The notes under the pieces: model-generated
Told to the model about the DNA's origin: nothing
The model's database searches: none
Seen by the model: the letters and a program-made list of their open reading frames with translations, nothing else
Shown here: positions 54,291 to 64,000 of the stretch, in pieces
Position numbering within the stretch: the first letter of the stretch is position 1
Layout: each line of letters starts with the position of its first letter
Made by a program: the position numbers and the translations under genes
DNA from: Agriotes lineatus
Taxonomy: Eukaryota; Arthropoda; Insecta; Coleoptera; Elateridae
Direction: 5' to 3'
Assembly (NCBI GenBank): GCA_940337035.1
Contig: CALNHX010005829.1
Span: 1-64,000 of the forward strand
Length of the DNA: 64,000 bases

Positions 54291-56107
54291 TTAAAACAAC
54301 TTTACGACACCCACCCAAGGTGAGCATCGCACCACGGAATCAGTCCTGGAAAACTGGCACACTTGCCCTGAGATTTGCTAAAAACAGGCTAAAGGCCACG
54401 GCTGGAACGCTCAGGGAGTCGGGCGTGAGTCACACGATACGTTCTGGGCAAGCGTGTTGAGGCATATATATAGGGTACGTCAAAATTATGAGGGCGCCAC
54501 CAAGCCTGTCTTAACCCGGATAACCGGGCCTGGGCGGTTAGACGGGGGCGAAGTATTCAAGACACTCCGTCGATAGGGGTACTCGTGAATTATAAACTCA
54601 CACAACGATTTCGTGATGGCAAAAATACTTAGATCATGAAGGGGGCTTTTTCAGCCACGACAATGTCACCACCAAGCCCACCTGCACGCTCTGATCTCAC
54701 TGGCTCCACCGTACATTCATCTCCTCAATGATGGCCGCACACTGAAACAGAACATGTACAAAGCGACCAAGAATAAAGCGTCACTTAATTAGATAAGCGT
54801 CTATTGGTCCAGTCTTACATTGGGGCAGCAAAGCGTGCCGTAAACATTGCGTTAATTCTTATAAATAAGCATCAGCTGATGGGCGCACTACGGTTACTAA
54901 ACAACACCCATAACTGTACAAAATCAAAAGCAGTTTGACATATGAGTCCCACAGAGGGAACGTTTGTTCATAAAAATGCTCACATGATAATTTGGGCAAA
55001 CACAGCAAAGTCCAAGTGAGGGAAGTGATTAGATCAAAAATGAGCGAGCGACGCCACTTCGCGACAACGATTTAAGATGCGAAGGGTACGTTTTTAACGG
55101 TGCACAAGATTTCACAGTTATTCACATGATTAAGCGTACAGCTCGCGCACGAGAAGTTAGTATAATTCAATGGTTACAAATACCTTAATTTTATTGGTGA
55201 CGATCCAAGAGATCAGCGTGCGGTCCAGCTTGCGGGAAACAGGTTGCCTGTGGCACTTCATCCGCCGCTAAAACGGCCGACGTGTGAATGGTCTGGATGC
55301 GCCCAAAATGGCGACAAAGGCTGGCGCTTCAACAAACGCCGCTACGACGGCCAAACTAGCCCAAGTGATGTCCTACCTCAACGGAATCCTCGCACAACGA
55401 GTTAAAGGGAACACTCCCTTACGTGACGACGTAGAACCGGGCATGGAATTCCATCACACCTACGCCTTGGCGTAATAAGATTGCCGTTAACGACACACAC
55501 ACACCTCCCTTGTTCAATCGCCTGAGTAGAACTCCCACACTCGCTTAAGGCGAAACAGCTTATCAATCACTTGCTGAAGCAGCACAAGACGGGAAAAAGG
55601 CTGGCGTCCCCGCCAATGGCGGGAACGCCGCGAAACGGCACACTCTGCGACTTTCTTGATCAACGGCGTGAGCTGAACTGCCACTTAAGGCGCGTTACGA
55701 CGCTTGAAGTGGCGTGAGCCAAAACGGCGTTACCACGTGACCCTCGACAGCCAATGGCGATGCGCCCAATAAAACAAATAAGTGCCGGTGACAAAGACAG
55801 CCAATGGCGAGGCGCCCAATAAAACAAATAAGTGCCGGTGACAAAGATAGCGCGAGGCCTCGCAGTCACACCAACAGCGTAAATTCTAGAAGGTTCGGAA
55901 ATCCTGCGAGCGTTAACACCCGATTGTCAAAGTACCAACAAAGGGGTGCCCCGGATGACGAGAAATACTGCGCTTGAGGCCAAATATGTGCAAAATCATT
56001 ATTATGGAATTAGGCGATGAAGCCAAATAAGTAACTAAAAGGGTTTAACATACGGGCACGCTGCCCTAAAGCCTAGGTGGCTAATTAAAATACAAAATGA
56101 CCTGACA
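54291..56107 (-). repeat. Solo LTR B (TGTCAGG...GTAACA family)
   Basis: 1817 bp, minus orientation: begins TGTCAGGTCATTTT at 56107 and ends ATACCGTAACA at 54291. Flanked by ACTG (54287-54290, 56108-56111). Same family as solo LTR A. Its final ATACCGTAACA also matches the end of the LARD-like LTR at 8502. Confidence 0.8.
55746..55845. repeat. 50-bp tandem duplication in solo LTR B
   Basis: Two 50-bp units starting GACAGCCAATGGCG differ by one base (GATGCG/GAGGCG). CCAATGG-type words occur again near 55610. Confidence 0.85.
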
Positions 56108-56560
56108 ACTGCCCACTGTTCATTGACAAGCAGATATTTAAAAGTTGCTACATTGATTTCATTCTTATAATTTCGTTTATAATGAATCAAATGTAAGTTT
56201 TTTTCAGCAAAATAGAAACAAACGGAGACACACTGCCAAAAATTATTCGTAAAACTACAAGGAATAACATTTTTCTGTATAATGCTGTGAACATTAGTAA
56301 ACATGTTATCAATAATGGTTTTACAGTTGCCCTATATGTAGGTATAGTCATGAATACAAATACATTCAATGAAACAATATTAAGTAAGTAAACTTTCAAC
56401 ATCAGTACATTCGTTCTTTTAAGCTCAGAATGTATATTAAAGTCACCACATATAAACATAGGATCGTTGTGTATATTCACAGTTTCAATAAGTTGTTCCA
56501 AACTGTCTTTAAATATATGCGATACAGACTACTGTCAATGAAGATTCACCACATTTACTA
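56108..56560 (-). pseudogene. CR1/jockey-like LINE, endonuclease C-terminal part
   Basis: The minus strand has HIFKDSLEQLIETVNIHND then PMFICGDFNIH, the GDFN motif of APE-type endonucleases. The rest is diverged, up to the solo LTR. Confidence 0.72.
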
Positions 56561-56574
56561 TTTTTTTTGTATTC

Positions 56575-56768
56575 GCTCCCCAAACTGGTTACTTTGGAAA
56601 CTGTCTAGGATCCTCAAAATGGCCATTTAGAGGCCTTGTACTTAAAGTCGTCATGGCAACATTTTAGCGGACTCAAACATTAGTTGCCATGACGACTTTA
56701 AGTACAAGGCCTCTAAATGGCCATTTTGAGGATCCTAGACAGTTTCCAAAGTAACCAGTTTGGGGAGC
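56575..56768. repeat. Perfect palindrome, 86-bp arms
   Basis: 56575-56660 and 56683-56768 are exact reverse complements over all 86 bases, separated by 22 bp. The arms begin GCTCCCCAAACTGG and end GTCGTCATGGCAAC. It sits inside the LINE endonuclease, next to a second, imperfect palindrome. Confidence 0.92.
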
Positions 56769-56859
56769 AAATAATACATTTTCGCGCGGCCTCCTAATAT
56801 AATGCCGCGTTAATGGTAATTAAAACTTCATATTATAATGTTTGGAGAGCTAATACAAA

Positions 56860-57010
56860 AAAACGTTGTATGCAACACGTCCTCAAATGGCTTTAGAGGA
56901 CTCATCTTCATATTACGGACTCGGCTGCGCTTCGCTCCTCCTCTTCCGGAAACATTACGACTCGTCCCCTAAAGCCTTGCTTTGAGGACTAGTTACATAA
57001 AGTACTATTA
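56860..57010. repeat. Palindromic MITE, AATAGTATAT-like family (copy 5)
   Basis: GTATGCAACACGTCCTCAAA pairs with TTTGAGGACTAGTTACATAA around a centre CTCGGCTGCGCTTCGCTC; the right end reads GTACTATTATG. Confidence 0.6.
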
Positions 57011-57435
57011 TGACAGTAATTAGCTGCCAGTTGGTACGAATTTATTTTAATGTGTATTATTTCAGTCTCAGTACAATGAGTTTCAGTCAAACAAACTATT
57101 TCGAGAAACTGATGTGAGCACAACAGCATGTACAGTTGTGAAATTTTATAACGTGGACTATTGACGTTTACGTGGAATATCTTGAATTCTTGTTTAATCG
57201 AGGACATAAAACTGGAGTTAATTGCTAAGTTACCTGTACGGTTGCTTTTTTCTGCGACACTAAAATACGCTGGACACAAGCTCCAAAATTCCACGTCTCC
57301 GGATTTACTGCTTTCTGTAGGTGATGTTCGAAAAGAGTAACCTTGAACGAAGAATAAATATCGGAGTACTTTGATTTCAGAGGCTCGCAGGTTGCTTTGG
57401 TAAAATGCTGCTGTACCATTTTGGTTAGTGGGCAC
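56999..57435 (-). pseudogene. CR1/jockey-like LINE, endonuclease N-terminal part
   Basis: FKIFHVNVNSPRYKISQL then LEIVCLTETH holds the first Asn and the catalytic Glu motifs of the APE endonuclease. The frame ends at the palindromic insertion. The upstream ~90 codons are not recognised and may be the end of ORF1/linker. Confidence 0.7.
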
Positions 57436-58973
57436 CAGTGGTTTTTGGATTAAGCCGGTAAATATGCAAGTCAGTAGTTGTGAGTGCGAACAGCTTTTTT
57501 AAAATTTTGTTAATGATCTCATATTGTAATCATTTCGATCATTAAAAGTATGTTCCTGAAAAAAAGGCAAGCGGTGTACTCAAGCAGTATACGGGGCGGC
57601 CTTGGGGGCTGTTACCACCCCTCGCTCATAATAGTTTTTGCAATGCGCTACCTAACGGAGGTCAGTAGCCAACCACTCTTGGAGCTTGATGTACTTGGAT
57701 GGGGAAGAGTTAATGTTGCGAACGCTATTATTATTGTACTAATGTTACGTTAAATACATTTTTTAATTAAACGATGGTGTTTTAGTCAACAATTATTATT
57801 TCATTAGAGGAATCTGAGTCACTTATGATTCCTCTCATAAAATTATGAAGGTGGAGTAGAAAATATCTTAAGGCATCTAAATGTTTGTACTAGACAATTT
57901 TTAGACTTTGGAACTATAAGGATGGCACATGAAAAAATCGCTTCTGTATAAACTACAATGTGCATTTCTTAAAAACAACTGTTACGAAGAGATCGCTGAC
58001 TTTATTATAAGGTAAATGCTCAACAAATACACAATGCAATAATACACCTAAATTTAAAGTGAATCGCAGTAGGTATAGCCATGATCATAGAAAGCAAAGA
58101 CAGAGACTTATGTTTAAACTACCACTATCGAGAAGTGCTTTCAGTGGGGGTGCCTGAGTACTTTTCCAAGCTCAGCAATTGAATTTTGCTAATGAAATGG
58201 GAGCTATTCTAGTTATTTAAATGACTGGTTGTAAATAATTTGTTATGGTATTGGTACAGTGGGTTTAAAAATCAGATTAATAAGATTAAAAGAATACAGT
58301 ATTAAAAATTACAAAGATGAATTTAGATATGAAATGGATATCAAAATTATTAAGATGTATTTAGAGAAGATAGGAAATAGAATTTATAATTTAATTAAAT
58401 GAAGCTAATTGGGAAACAGTAGAATTTCGACTTAATTTAATATCTGAAATAAAAATGTAAGTTAATAACAAATACTTTTTCGAAATATACTATTTAACAT
58501 AGTAGGTATTAGACATATAATAAAGCTTCAATAGTGTGTTGGCCTGTAAAAAATAAGCTAGATCGCTACGGAGATAGTTTATTGATTAGAATAAAAATTT
58601 TGATAACAAAAATGATGTAATACAATTTGTAGCGTTTGAAATGAAGAAATAAACACCTTTATAAAAGTTTTTAAAAATATGTTTTGGTAAATAAAAGGGT
58701 TAGAATTAGAAATAAAGTAGGCGTGGTGAAAAAGTAAAATGTTAAAAGAAAAAGATTAGCAGACTAGATGGATGAAGATTAGAATGTGGTGAGAAGACCA
58801 ATCCAATACAGTTATAATCTACAAAGGCAAATAAAAGTAAGGGAGTGCTGAATTAAGTTTACTGTGGAATTACATTGAATCTACTGAATTGGATAACAAG
58901 GAATGGTTTACAAAGGAAGTGGTTTGCATGGACATGGTTAGCAGAGTGAGCGTATTTGTTGGGCTTGTCAAGT
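57436..58973. other. No gene recognised
   Basis: AT-rich. An open stretch at about 58259-58401 (LKEYSIKNYKDEFRYEM) is unrecognised; it may be a TE scrap. Confidence 0.35.
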
Positions 58974-59500
58974 TGTCAGGCCATTTTAATTTTCCTATAG
59001 CTACATAACCATTTCGTATAGTTTTGGTACAAAGTTGACGAGTTCGCCTGTATTTCGAGTCCAGTGTAGTTATAGTTCATCGCATGATGCTGCCGCGTTT
59101 AGCATCAAGCACAATAATTCAAAATCTTTACATCATTGTGAGTGCAGCTGGTTATTTCATCGCATGCAAGAACGCTCAGTTTCGACTTATTTAAAAACAT
59201 AATCCATAAGAGCGAGTGTAAACCTTTCCTGAATTTTCGGAAGATCAGTCGATTTCTGACGCACCGTGACGGCTTTGTCGTCACCGGTCGAAGTTTCTGG
59301 CCTCCGATTGGTCACACTTGCACGCGCGCGTAAACTTCACGTGGCATGTAGCTCTTCGAGACAGTTCAGCCTGGGCCGCCAGAAAGTAATGTCGACATAG
59401 CGTGTTCTTGTGCGTCTTCATACTTTGGCGTGGGGACGCCCGATATTTCTTTGGCGTAGAGTCAGCAGAGTTTCTTTGTGCTTCTTCCTCTTGAGGACTT
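58974..59500 (+). repeat. Partial LTR C, related to solo LTRs A and B
   Basis: Begins TGTCAGGCCATTTTAATTTTC like the solo LTRs and shares with LTR A the phrases GGGCCGCCA.A.AGTA, TCGACATAGCGTG and GGCGTGGGGACGCCCGAT. Similarity fades beyond about 59480 and no GTAACA end was found, so it may be truncated or rearranged. Confidence 0.55.
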
Positions 59501-59763
59501 CGTTACGAGTCGTCGAAACGAGAGGTGCTTTTCCGGGCTTTTGCCGCAGTGTGTGTGCGTTGGGGCTACTGAATGCCGATGACCGTCAGCCTTGCAAGTA
59601 GTGTACCTAAGGGCGTTCTGGCTCACTTCGATTGGTTTGGAACTTGGCTAAGTGTCACGGGGCGACGTCATTGCCTCTGGTTTGAAACTTGGCTAGGTCT
59701 ATCTGGAGGTCACGGGTCTAGATGGGCTCAAGGTCACGGGCCTAGCCGGGGTCCGGTCCCCAC

Positions 59764-59913
59764 GATGAATTTTTGGGGCTAAAAGTGTAATTTTGAAATT
59801 TTTACAAGATTGCCAGGATGAATCTTGGGGCTAAAAGTCTAATTTATACAAGATTCCCACAATGAATTTTGGGGATAAATGTCTTATTTTGAAATTTTAC
59901 AAGATTTCTACGC
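59764..59913. repeat. Minisatellite, three units of about 44-53 bp
   Basis: Units start GATGAAT, continue TTGGGGCTAAAAGT and end ACAAGATT (starts at 59764, 59817, 59861). Confidence 0.75.
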
Positions 59914-59999
59914 TTATCAAAATTTTCCCAGGTTCAACATGATGTGAGTCATCGTCTGAGAATGCAAACTTGTTGAGACTTGCAGATGTGGGAGTCTAG

Positions 60000-60250
60000 C
60001 AGGATGTTATGGTCTACCAATTGAACAATGACGTCCATTGTTTGAGAAATCTGCACGATTGCAAAAAATAATTGAACAATGAAGTCTTTGTTGTCTGGGG
60101 GAATTTTTGCTGACCTCCGGATGTTATTGTCTGGAACTTCAGACTTGTCCAGACATGTTTGGGAAATGTGCAAGACTGGTAAAAATTGAACAATGAAACC
60201 CATTGTTTGAGAAAAGTCTGCACAACCGCTAAATTGAAGGCAGCCTTTGT
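60000..60250. repeat. Diverged tandem repeat
   Basis: ATTGAACAATGA recurs at about 60021, 60072 and 60187, with CATTGTTTGAGAAA and TTTTGCTGAC blocks between. Period is irregular. Confidence 0.55.
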
Positions 60251-60458
60251 TCGGAAATTTTTTGCTGACGCAGTTAATGGCCTCCATTATCAGCTGCGAC
60301 GATGAATAAATAGACAGGCTCGGCTGCCTGTTAGTATTACAACCGTACGCACGCGAACATGTCTGCAATAGATAGTGTTACCAAATTAAGTTCGAATTAA
60401 AAAAAAAACAATCAAAGACGCGATAGGGATTGTAAAATATGGTGATCAGGCTCAGACA

Positions 60459-61050
60459 TTGCTTAAACATGTAAATAAAACCATTTTAATTGGTAGTCGA
60501 TTTATCCGTAAGCGTAGTTTTAAAAATGAAAATTCATTCAGGCTAGAGGAAAATTTAAGTTTATTAAAGGGTGAACGGCAATTATTAAAGAATTTAAAAG
60601 CAAAATTAGCAAAGAAGGGGGAGGGTGTAGGGTGTGGTCAGCAGCAGCAAAAGAACAAGCTAGTATGGGAAGATGTAGAATCGTGTTTCAATAGTAGAAT
60701 AAGAATAGGTATGATTGTAAATTTAAGCTACAAAGAACCTCAAGAATTTCTTGCAAAAGCATACAGAAGTTTCTCAATAAAAGTAAAACAAATTATAAAA
60801 GATAACTTAATGCTTAAAGCTAATGTAGTATTTAGTGCATATTTTAGAAAACCTAGTAGTGGTGAGATAGATTTAAAAACGTTTGCTACTAAAAATTAAA
60901 AAATTGATTCTGGTACTAATTTAAAACAGTGGTATGAGACTAATGTTGAGAATAAGCTGTTGACAAAATTAGAAGATTTTCAAGAACGAGCTTCAGGTTA
61001 AAGTTTGCTCGAGATATTACATTTAAAAGTAAATTTAAATGATATAGGTA
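60459..61050 (+). pseudogene. Relic of a large mobile-element or virus-like protein
   Basis: An open frame of 146 codons ends at TAA (60897-60899), but the same frame continues with LKQWYETNVENKLLTKLEDF, QERASG, another stop, and SLLEILHLKVNLN. The pattern (FNSRIRIGMIVNLS, then an acidic helix ending EFQER-like) resembles the N-terminal region of large insect and cnidarian proteins that, as I recall, go on into a protein-primed family-B DNA polymerase of Polinton-like elements. The polymerase part is not present here. Identification is tentative. Confidence 0.4.
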
Positions 61051-61144
61051 AGAAAGGGGGGCAGCGCTGCTATTCGACTACCCTGTTTCAACTACCATCT
61101 CAAGGTCACCCATATAGTCTTGCAGGCTACTCTGGCAGGTAAGC

Positions 61145-61275
61145 ACCCTGTTAGACAGGCGGACAGGTAAACATACAGTTAGACTGGTAGACAGGCAGAC
61201 AGACAGACAGACAATTAGACAGCTAGACAGGTAGACAGGTAGACACCTAGACAGCTAGACAGGTAGACGATAGAT
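61145..61275. repeat. TAGACAGG simple-sequence array
   Basis: Imperfect iterations of (TAGACAGG/CAGACAGA/TAGACAGC) over about 130 bp. Confidence 0.8.
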
Positions 61276-63140
61276 AGTGTCCCGTTAAAAAAAACATAAG
61301 TTTGATTTATAGCTAAAAATTGACAGATTACAGCAAAAATATGACTACGCCACTGAATTCTAGGTAATAAACTGTATAAGAGCCAGTTTTTAGCTTTGCA
61401 ATATGTTAAAGGATAACGGAGATACGAGGGGGTCCCAAAATGCAATATTTTCAATTTCGCCGTGTATCTCAGAAACTAAGCGGGCTATGAAATTTTTTTT
61501 ATACCATCTTTCTTTTCACAAAAAAGTAGCAGAGTATTGCGAAAACCGCAACTCTCTATCTTTACTCGTAAGTGCCGCTCCAACTGGGGCCACAGCAAAC
61601 CACGAGTTAGACTCCTGGCTCGGGGGTTCCAGTTTCGCTCAGTTAAGTTTAGTCTAACTGATGCCCGCACTTCCTTAAGTAATACGAAAAGCGGTTACAT
61701 GGGGTAACGATCGAGGATAGGCTCGAAAAAGGTTATTTTGACTTACAAATTCACGGCAGAAAGTGAAAAAAGGTACTTTTTTATGTTACCTATGGCAAAG
61801 TTAAAAAGCAACATTTTTCATTATTTAAAAAAGTATGTCATATTGCTACTAAGAATGACAACTAAAAGTTTGAAGTTTTAGTACAGGATTGCAAAAAAAA
61901 TTTTAATGATATAATTATGTATGGCATGTTGTCCACTTCATGTACCGTACCGTAAGCACGCATTTTTTGCTCTTGTTATATACATAGCTATTACTGGTAC
62001 TTCAAAATTTAAATGACCTTGAACCCCCAAAAGGTGTTTTGTCTGCGGCGCGCTGAGTTGGCTCACGGGCCGTGTGCACAGCTTTATAAATATTAGTAAC
62101 TTACCTGCTACAGACGAGGTAAGTAAAATTAGAAAGTTCACACCATTTGTGATTCTGAGCAGGCTTTGCATGTGCATTATTTTAACGGTGTAAGGCACAG
62201 TTGGTGTCAAAAAAATTATTCATTTATTTATTTATTTATATCGCACTCAGCCAACAGCCGTTAGGACAATTATAGGCATCGCTGTGCATTTATGGGGACT
62301 TCCAACCCCACTAACGGCTGTCATGATGTTGTTATGACCGCCGGGACCAACTATTTCCGTGACAGCCGTATCACGAGGCGCCGAGAGATGCAGCCGTGGA
62401 ACTCCCATCCTAGTTCTGACCAGAGAGAGCGTTGCTTAACTCTGCAGATTGAACGTGGACGCTTGTTCAAGCTACACCACCCGGGACCCTCATTTATCAA
62501 AATTAGAGAAAAAATTGACAGTTCGACATTCTTCATTTGTCAAGTAAATTAAAGTTGTTGAAAATAACATAACCCTCCAGTTCAGCAAGATGCCACGAAT
62601 CAGTTTTCTATAACTGAAGTACTCTCCAAAGTTCGTAAAACTTCTTGAATTGTTTCGTATTAGTTATTCGGCGTTTTCATTGCAACCGTAGAGGAATGAT
62701 GTGGTAGGTAAAATTGTCAATTCTTATATTTATATTATCAATATCGGGTCTCCTTCTAAGTAGATTGTACAAATATTTCGGTGTTTTGTTTAATAACACT
62801 TTAAAAACATACTGTACTGTACATGTAGGTAGAGCAGGATTGAGATGAGAAGACACCAGTAAGTGACGTCAAATGCGCCGACGGCTATCATTAACCTTTA
62901 GTCATACTACAGAATAAACTACACGAGCCACGCTTAATCGAACAAAGCTCACAAACAAAACTGAGAAAATAATAAACAACCAATGTTTCAATGTTTGTCC
63001 GCGTTTTGCGATCCTGGTAGAAAACTTTATAAATACCAAGAAATATATTTAACCGACGCTACTGTCAAAGAGAAGGTTACTTACGTAATGGACCCGTCCG
63101 ACACAAAATCAACTACTGCGCAGCTATGACGCTGGTGTCT
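61276..63140. other. No gene recognised; repeat-like DNA
   Basis: 61276-62040 resembles dispersed non-coding repeat sequence. 62215-62560 begins with a TTTA microsatellite and is less AT-rich, with an 86-codon ORF (62292-62552) lacking recognisable features; it may be the end of a retroelement. Confidence 0.4.
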
Positions 63141-63184
63141 TCAGAAGTAATACTATAAGTACTTCGATATTATCGGGTTATATG

Positions 63185-63300
63185 TCGATAACTGATTGCA
63201 CAATAATAAAAGAGTGTCAGTTTGAAAGGTTAAATAATCCGACCGCGTCAGCGCGAGGATTATTCTGTCAAACTGACACGATTTGTTATTGTGCAGGAAG
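63185..63300. repeat. Palindrome with GCGTCAGCGCG centre
   Basis: TTGCACAATAATAAAAGAG and GTGTCAGTTTGA on the left are reversed as TCAAACTGACAC and GTTATTGTGCA on the right; the centre is GACCGCGTCAGCGCGAGG. Confidence 0.72.
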
Positions 63301-63534
63301 TTTGAGATGTATAACCTGTTCGAAGTACGCATTTTATTCGATTTGATTATTTTTTGAGTAAATTTTAGTATTAGGAACAAATAAATATTTTATTGGTAGC
63401 TCGATTTGTTTGTATTAACCTAGCTGAAAGTCATCTCCATGAAAACAACATCAAGTTGACACAAGTTATGTATTGCGTTGCCTAGTGAAGATACTATAGC
63501 ATAATCGATTTTGTATAATCAGTTATAATATCAC

Positions 63535-63690
63535 AAGAGCATCGAAAATAATCGATTATTCTCCGAGTTACGAGACGTAATCTGCGAAAAACCACGAGAG
63601 CGCAGCTCGAGTGGTATTTTAAGGATTACGTCGAGTTATGAGTGAAAAATAATCATTATTTTCGATTGCTCGAGTGGTATTCGTTACGAT
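63535..63690. repeat. Palindrome with GAGAGCGCAGCTCGAG centre
   Basis: ATCGAAAATAATCGATTATT pairs with AATAATCATTATTTTCGAT; the inner arms CGAGTTACGAGACGTAATC and GGATTACGTCGAGTTATGAG pair less perfectly. Confidence 0.68.
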
Positions 63691-63768
63691 TATATAATGA
63701 ATAGACCGATAATAATAAATTATTTTATTTCTTAGGTAGGCACTGTTTGTGTTAGTAGCACTGTTTAT

Positions 63769-63883
63769 GTTGGTGGCACTGTAAGTCTATGTCAAATTCG
63801 ACGTTATCAGGTTAGGTTTTGCGTCAGTTTGTGTCAAAACTGACGCAAAACCTAACCTGTTAATCTCGAATTTGCAATAGACA
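63769..63883. repeat. Hairpin MITE (GGTTAGGTTTTG family), copy d
   Basis: Central stem AGGTTAGGTTTTGCGTCAG and its exact complement CTGACGCAAAACCTAACCT, with TTTGTGTCAAAA in the loop region. The cleanest copy of the family in the window. Confidence 0.8.
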
Positions 63884-64000
63884 GTTATTACATCATGGCT
63901 CTAGATTATTATTATCCATTATTTTTGCTTTGTTGGACCCACCGAAACACCGAAGTGATTATACCACGTCGTCAAGGGTATATTCGTTTATCTATACCTT

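Larger units (their letters stand above)
52590..57435 (-). mobile_element. CR1/jockey-like LINE (APE endonuclease), split by two insertions
   Basis: Minus-strand order from 57435 to 52620: start of an APE-type endonuclease, rest of endonuclease, linker, RT. The solo LTR B (54291-56107; duplication ACTG) and a palindrome cluster (about 56562-57010) interrupt it. Multiple stops mark it as dead. Confidence 0.75.

Noticed and set aside
57550..57753. 67-codon plus-strand ORF
   Set aside because: No motif or splice context; outside any recognised element.
62292..62552. 86-codon ORF as a host gene
   Set aside because: No recognisable domain, overlaps an opposite-strand ORF, and sits in repeat-like sequence after a TTTA microsatellite.

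Overview
The window is eukaryotic and looks like intergenic or intron-rich DNA from an insect, possibly a beetle. It is AT-rich, has spliceosomal introns and one animal-type lipid acyltransferase gene, and most of it consists of nested transposable elements of classes common in arthropods: piggyBac, BEL/Pao, Ty3/Gypsy, RTE, CR1/jockey-like, an R2-type RLE LINE, hAT, Tigger/pogo, mariner and palindromic MITEs. The species assignment is inference. No CRISPR array, rRNA gene or clear functional tRNA gene was seen.

Layout from left to right. 380-2776 is a piggyBac-like element with a spliced but frameshifted transposase. 3480-5847 is a head-to-tail array of about 0.7-kb repeats, each with a TCTG microsatellite and a tRNA-like pol III B-box segment. 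The fourth unit is split by a 13.3-kb Ty3/Gypsy element (5848-19141, minus strand; target duplication ATAT). Its coding order is gag-protease-integrase-RT-RNase H, the unusual Gmr1-type order with integrase ahead of RT. Inside its integrase/RT junction sits a second LTR element (8502-14775; target duplication CGCC) with two LTRs of 2189 bp that look identical and a 1.9-kb internal region with no credible coding ORF.

21.6-25.8 kb is an RTE LINE broken by a long-inverted-repeat element and by a hAT remnant, each carrying a further MITE. 28479-34979 is a decayed BEL/Pao element (target duplication AGTGG) inside a palindromic MITE. It is followed by a Tigger-like element containing a second copy of that MITE, and by a mariner transposase scrap. 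37.7-42.9 kb holds inverted and tandem repeats.

The one convincing host gene is a DGAT2/MOGAT-family acyltransferase (coding 45503-46376 plus 46435-46592). A second possible host exon, with an in-frame TGA, lies at 20340-20492. To the right lie a long-TIR transposase relic (46.7-48.0 kb), an R2-type LINE split by a solo LTR (48.9-52.0 kb), and a CR1/jockey-like LINE on the minus strand (52.6-57.4 kb) split by another solo LTR of the same kind and by palindromes, including one with perfect 86-bp arms. Beyond these are a third partial LTR, minisatellites, a relic possibly from a DNA-polymerase-B-type element, and more palindromic MITEs to 63.9 kb.

The most notable items are the integrase-before-RT Gypsy element with a very recent non-coding LTR element inside it, and a set of palindromic elements scattered across the window that share AATAGTATAT-type ends and GC-rich centres.
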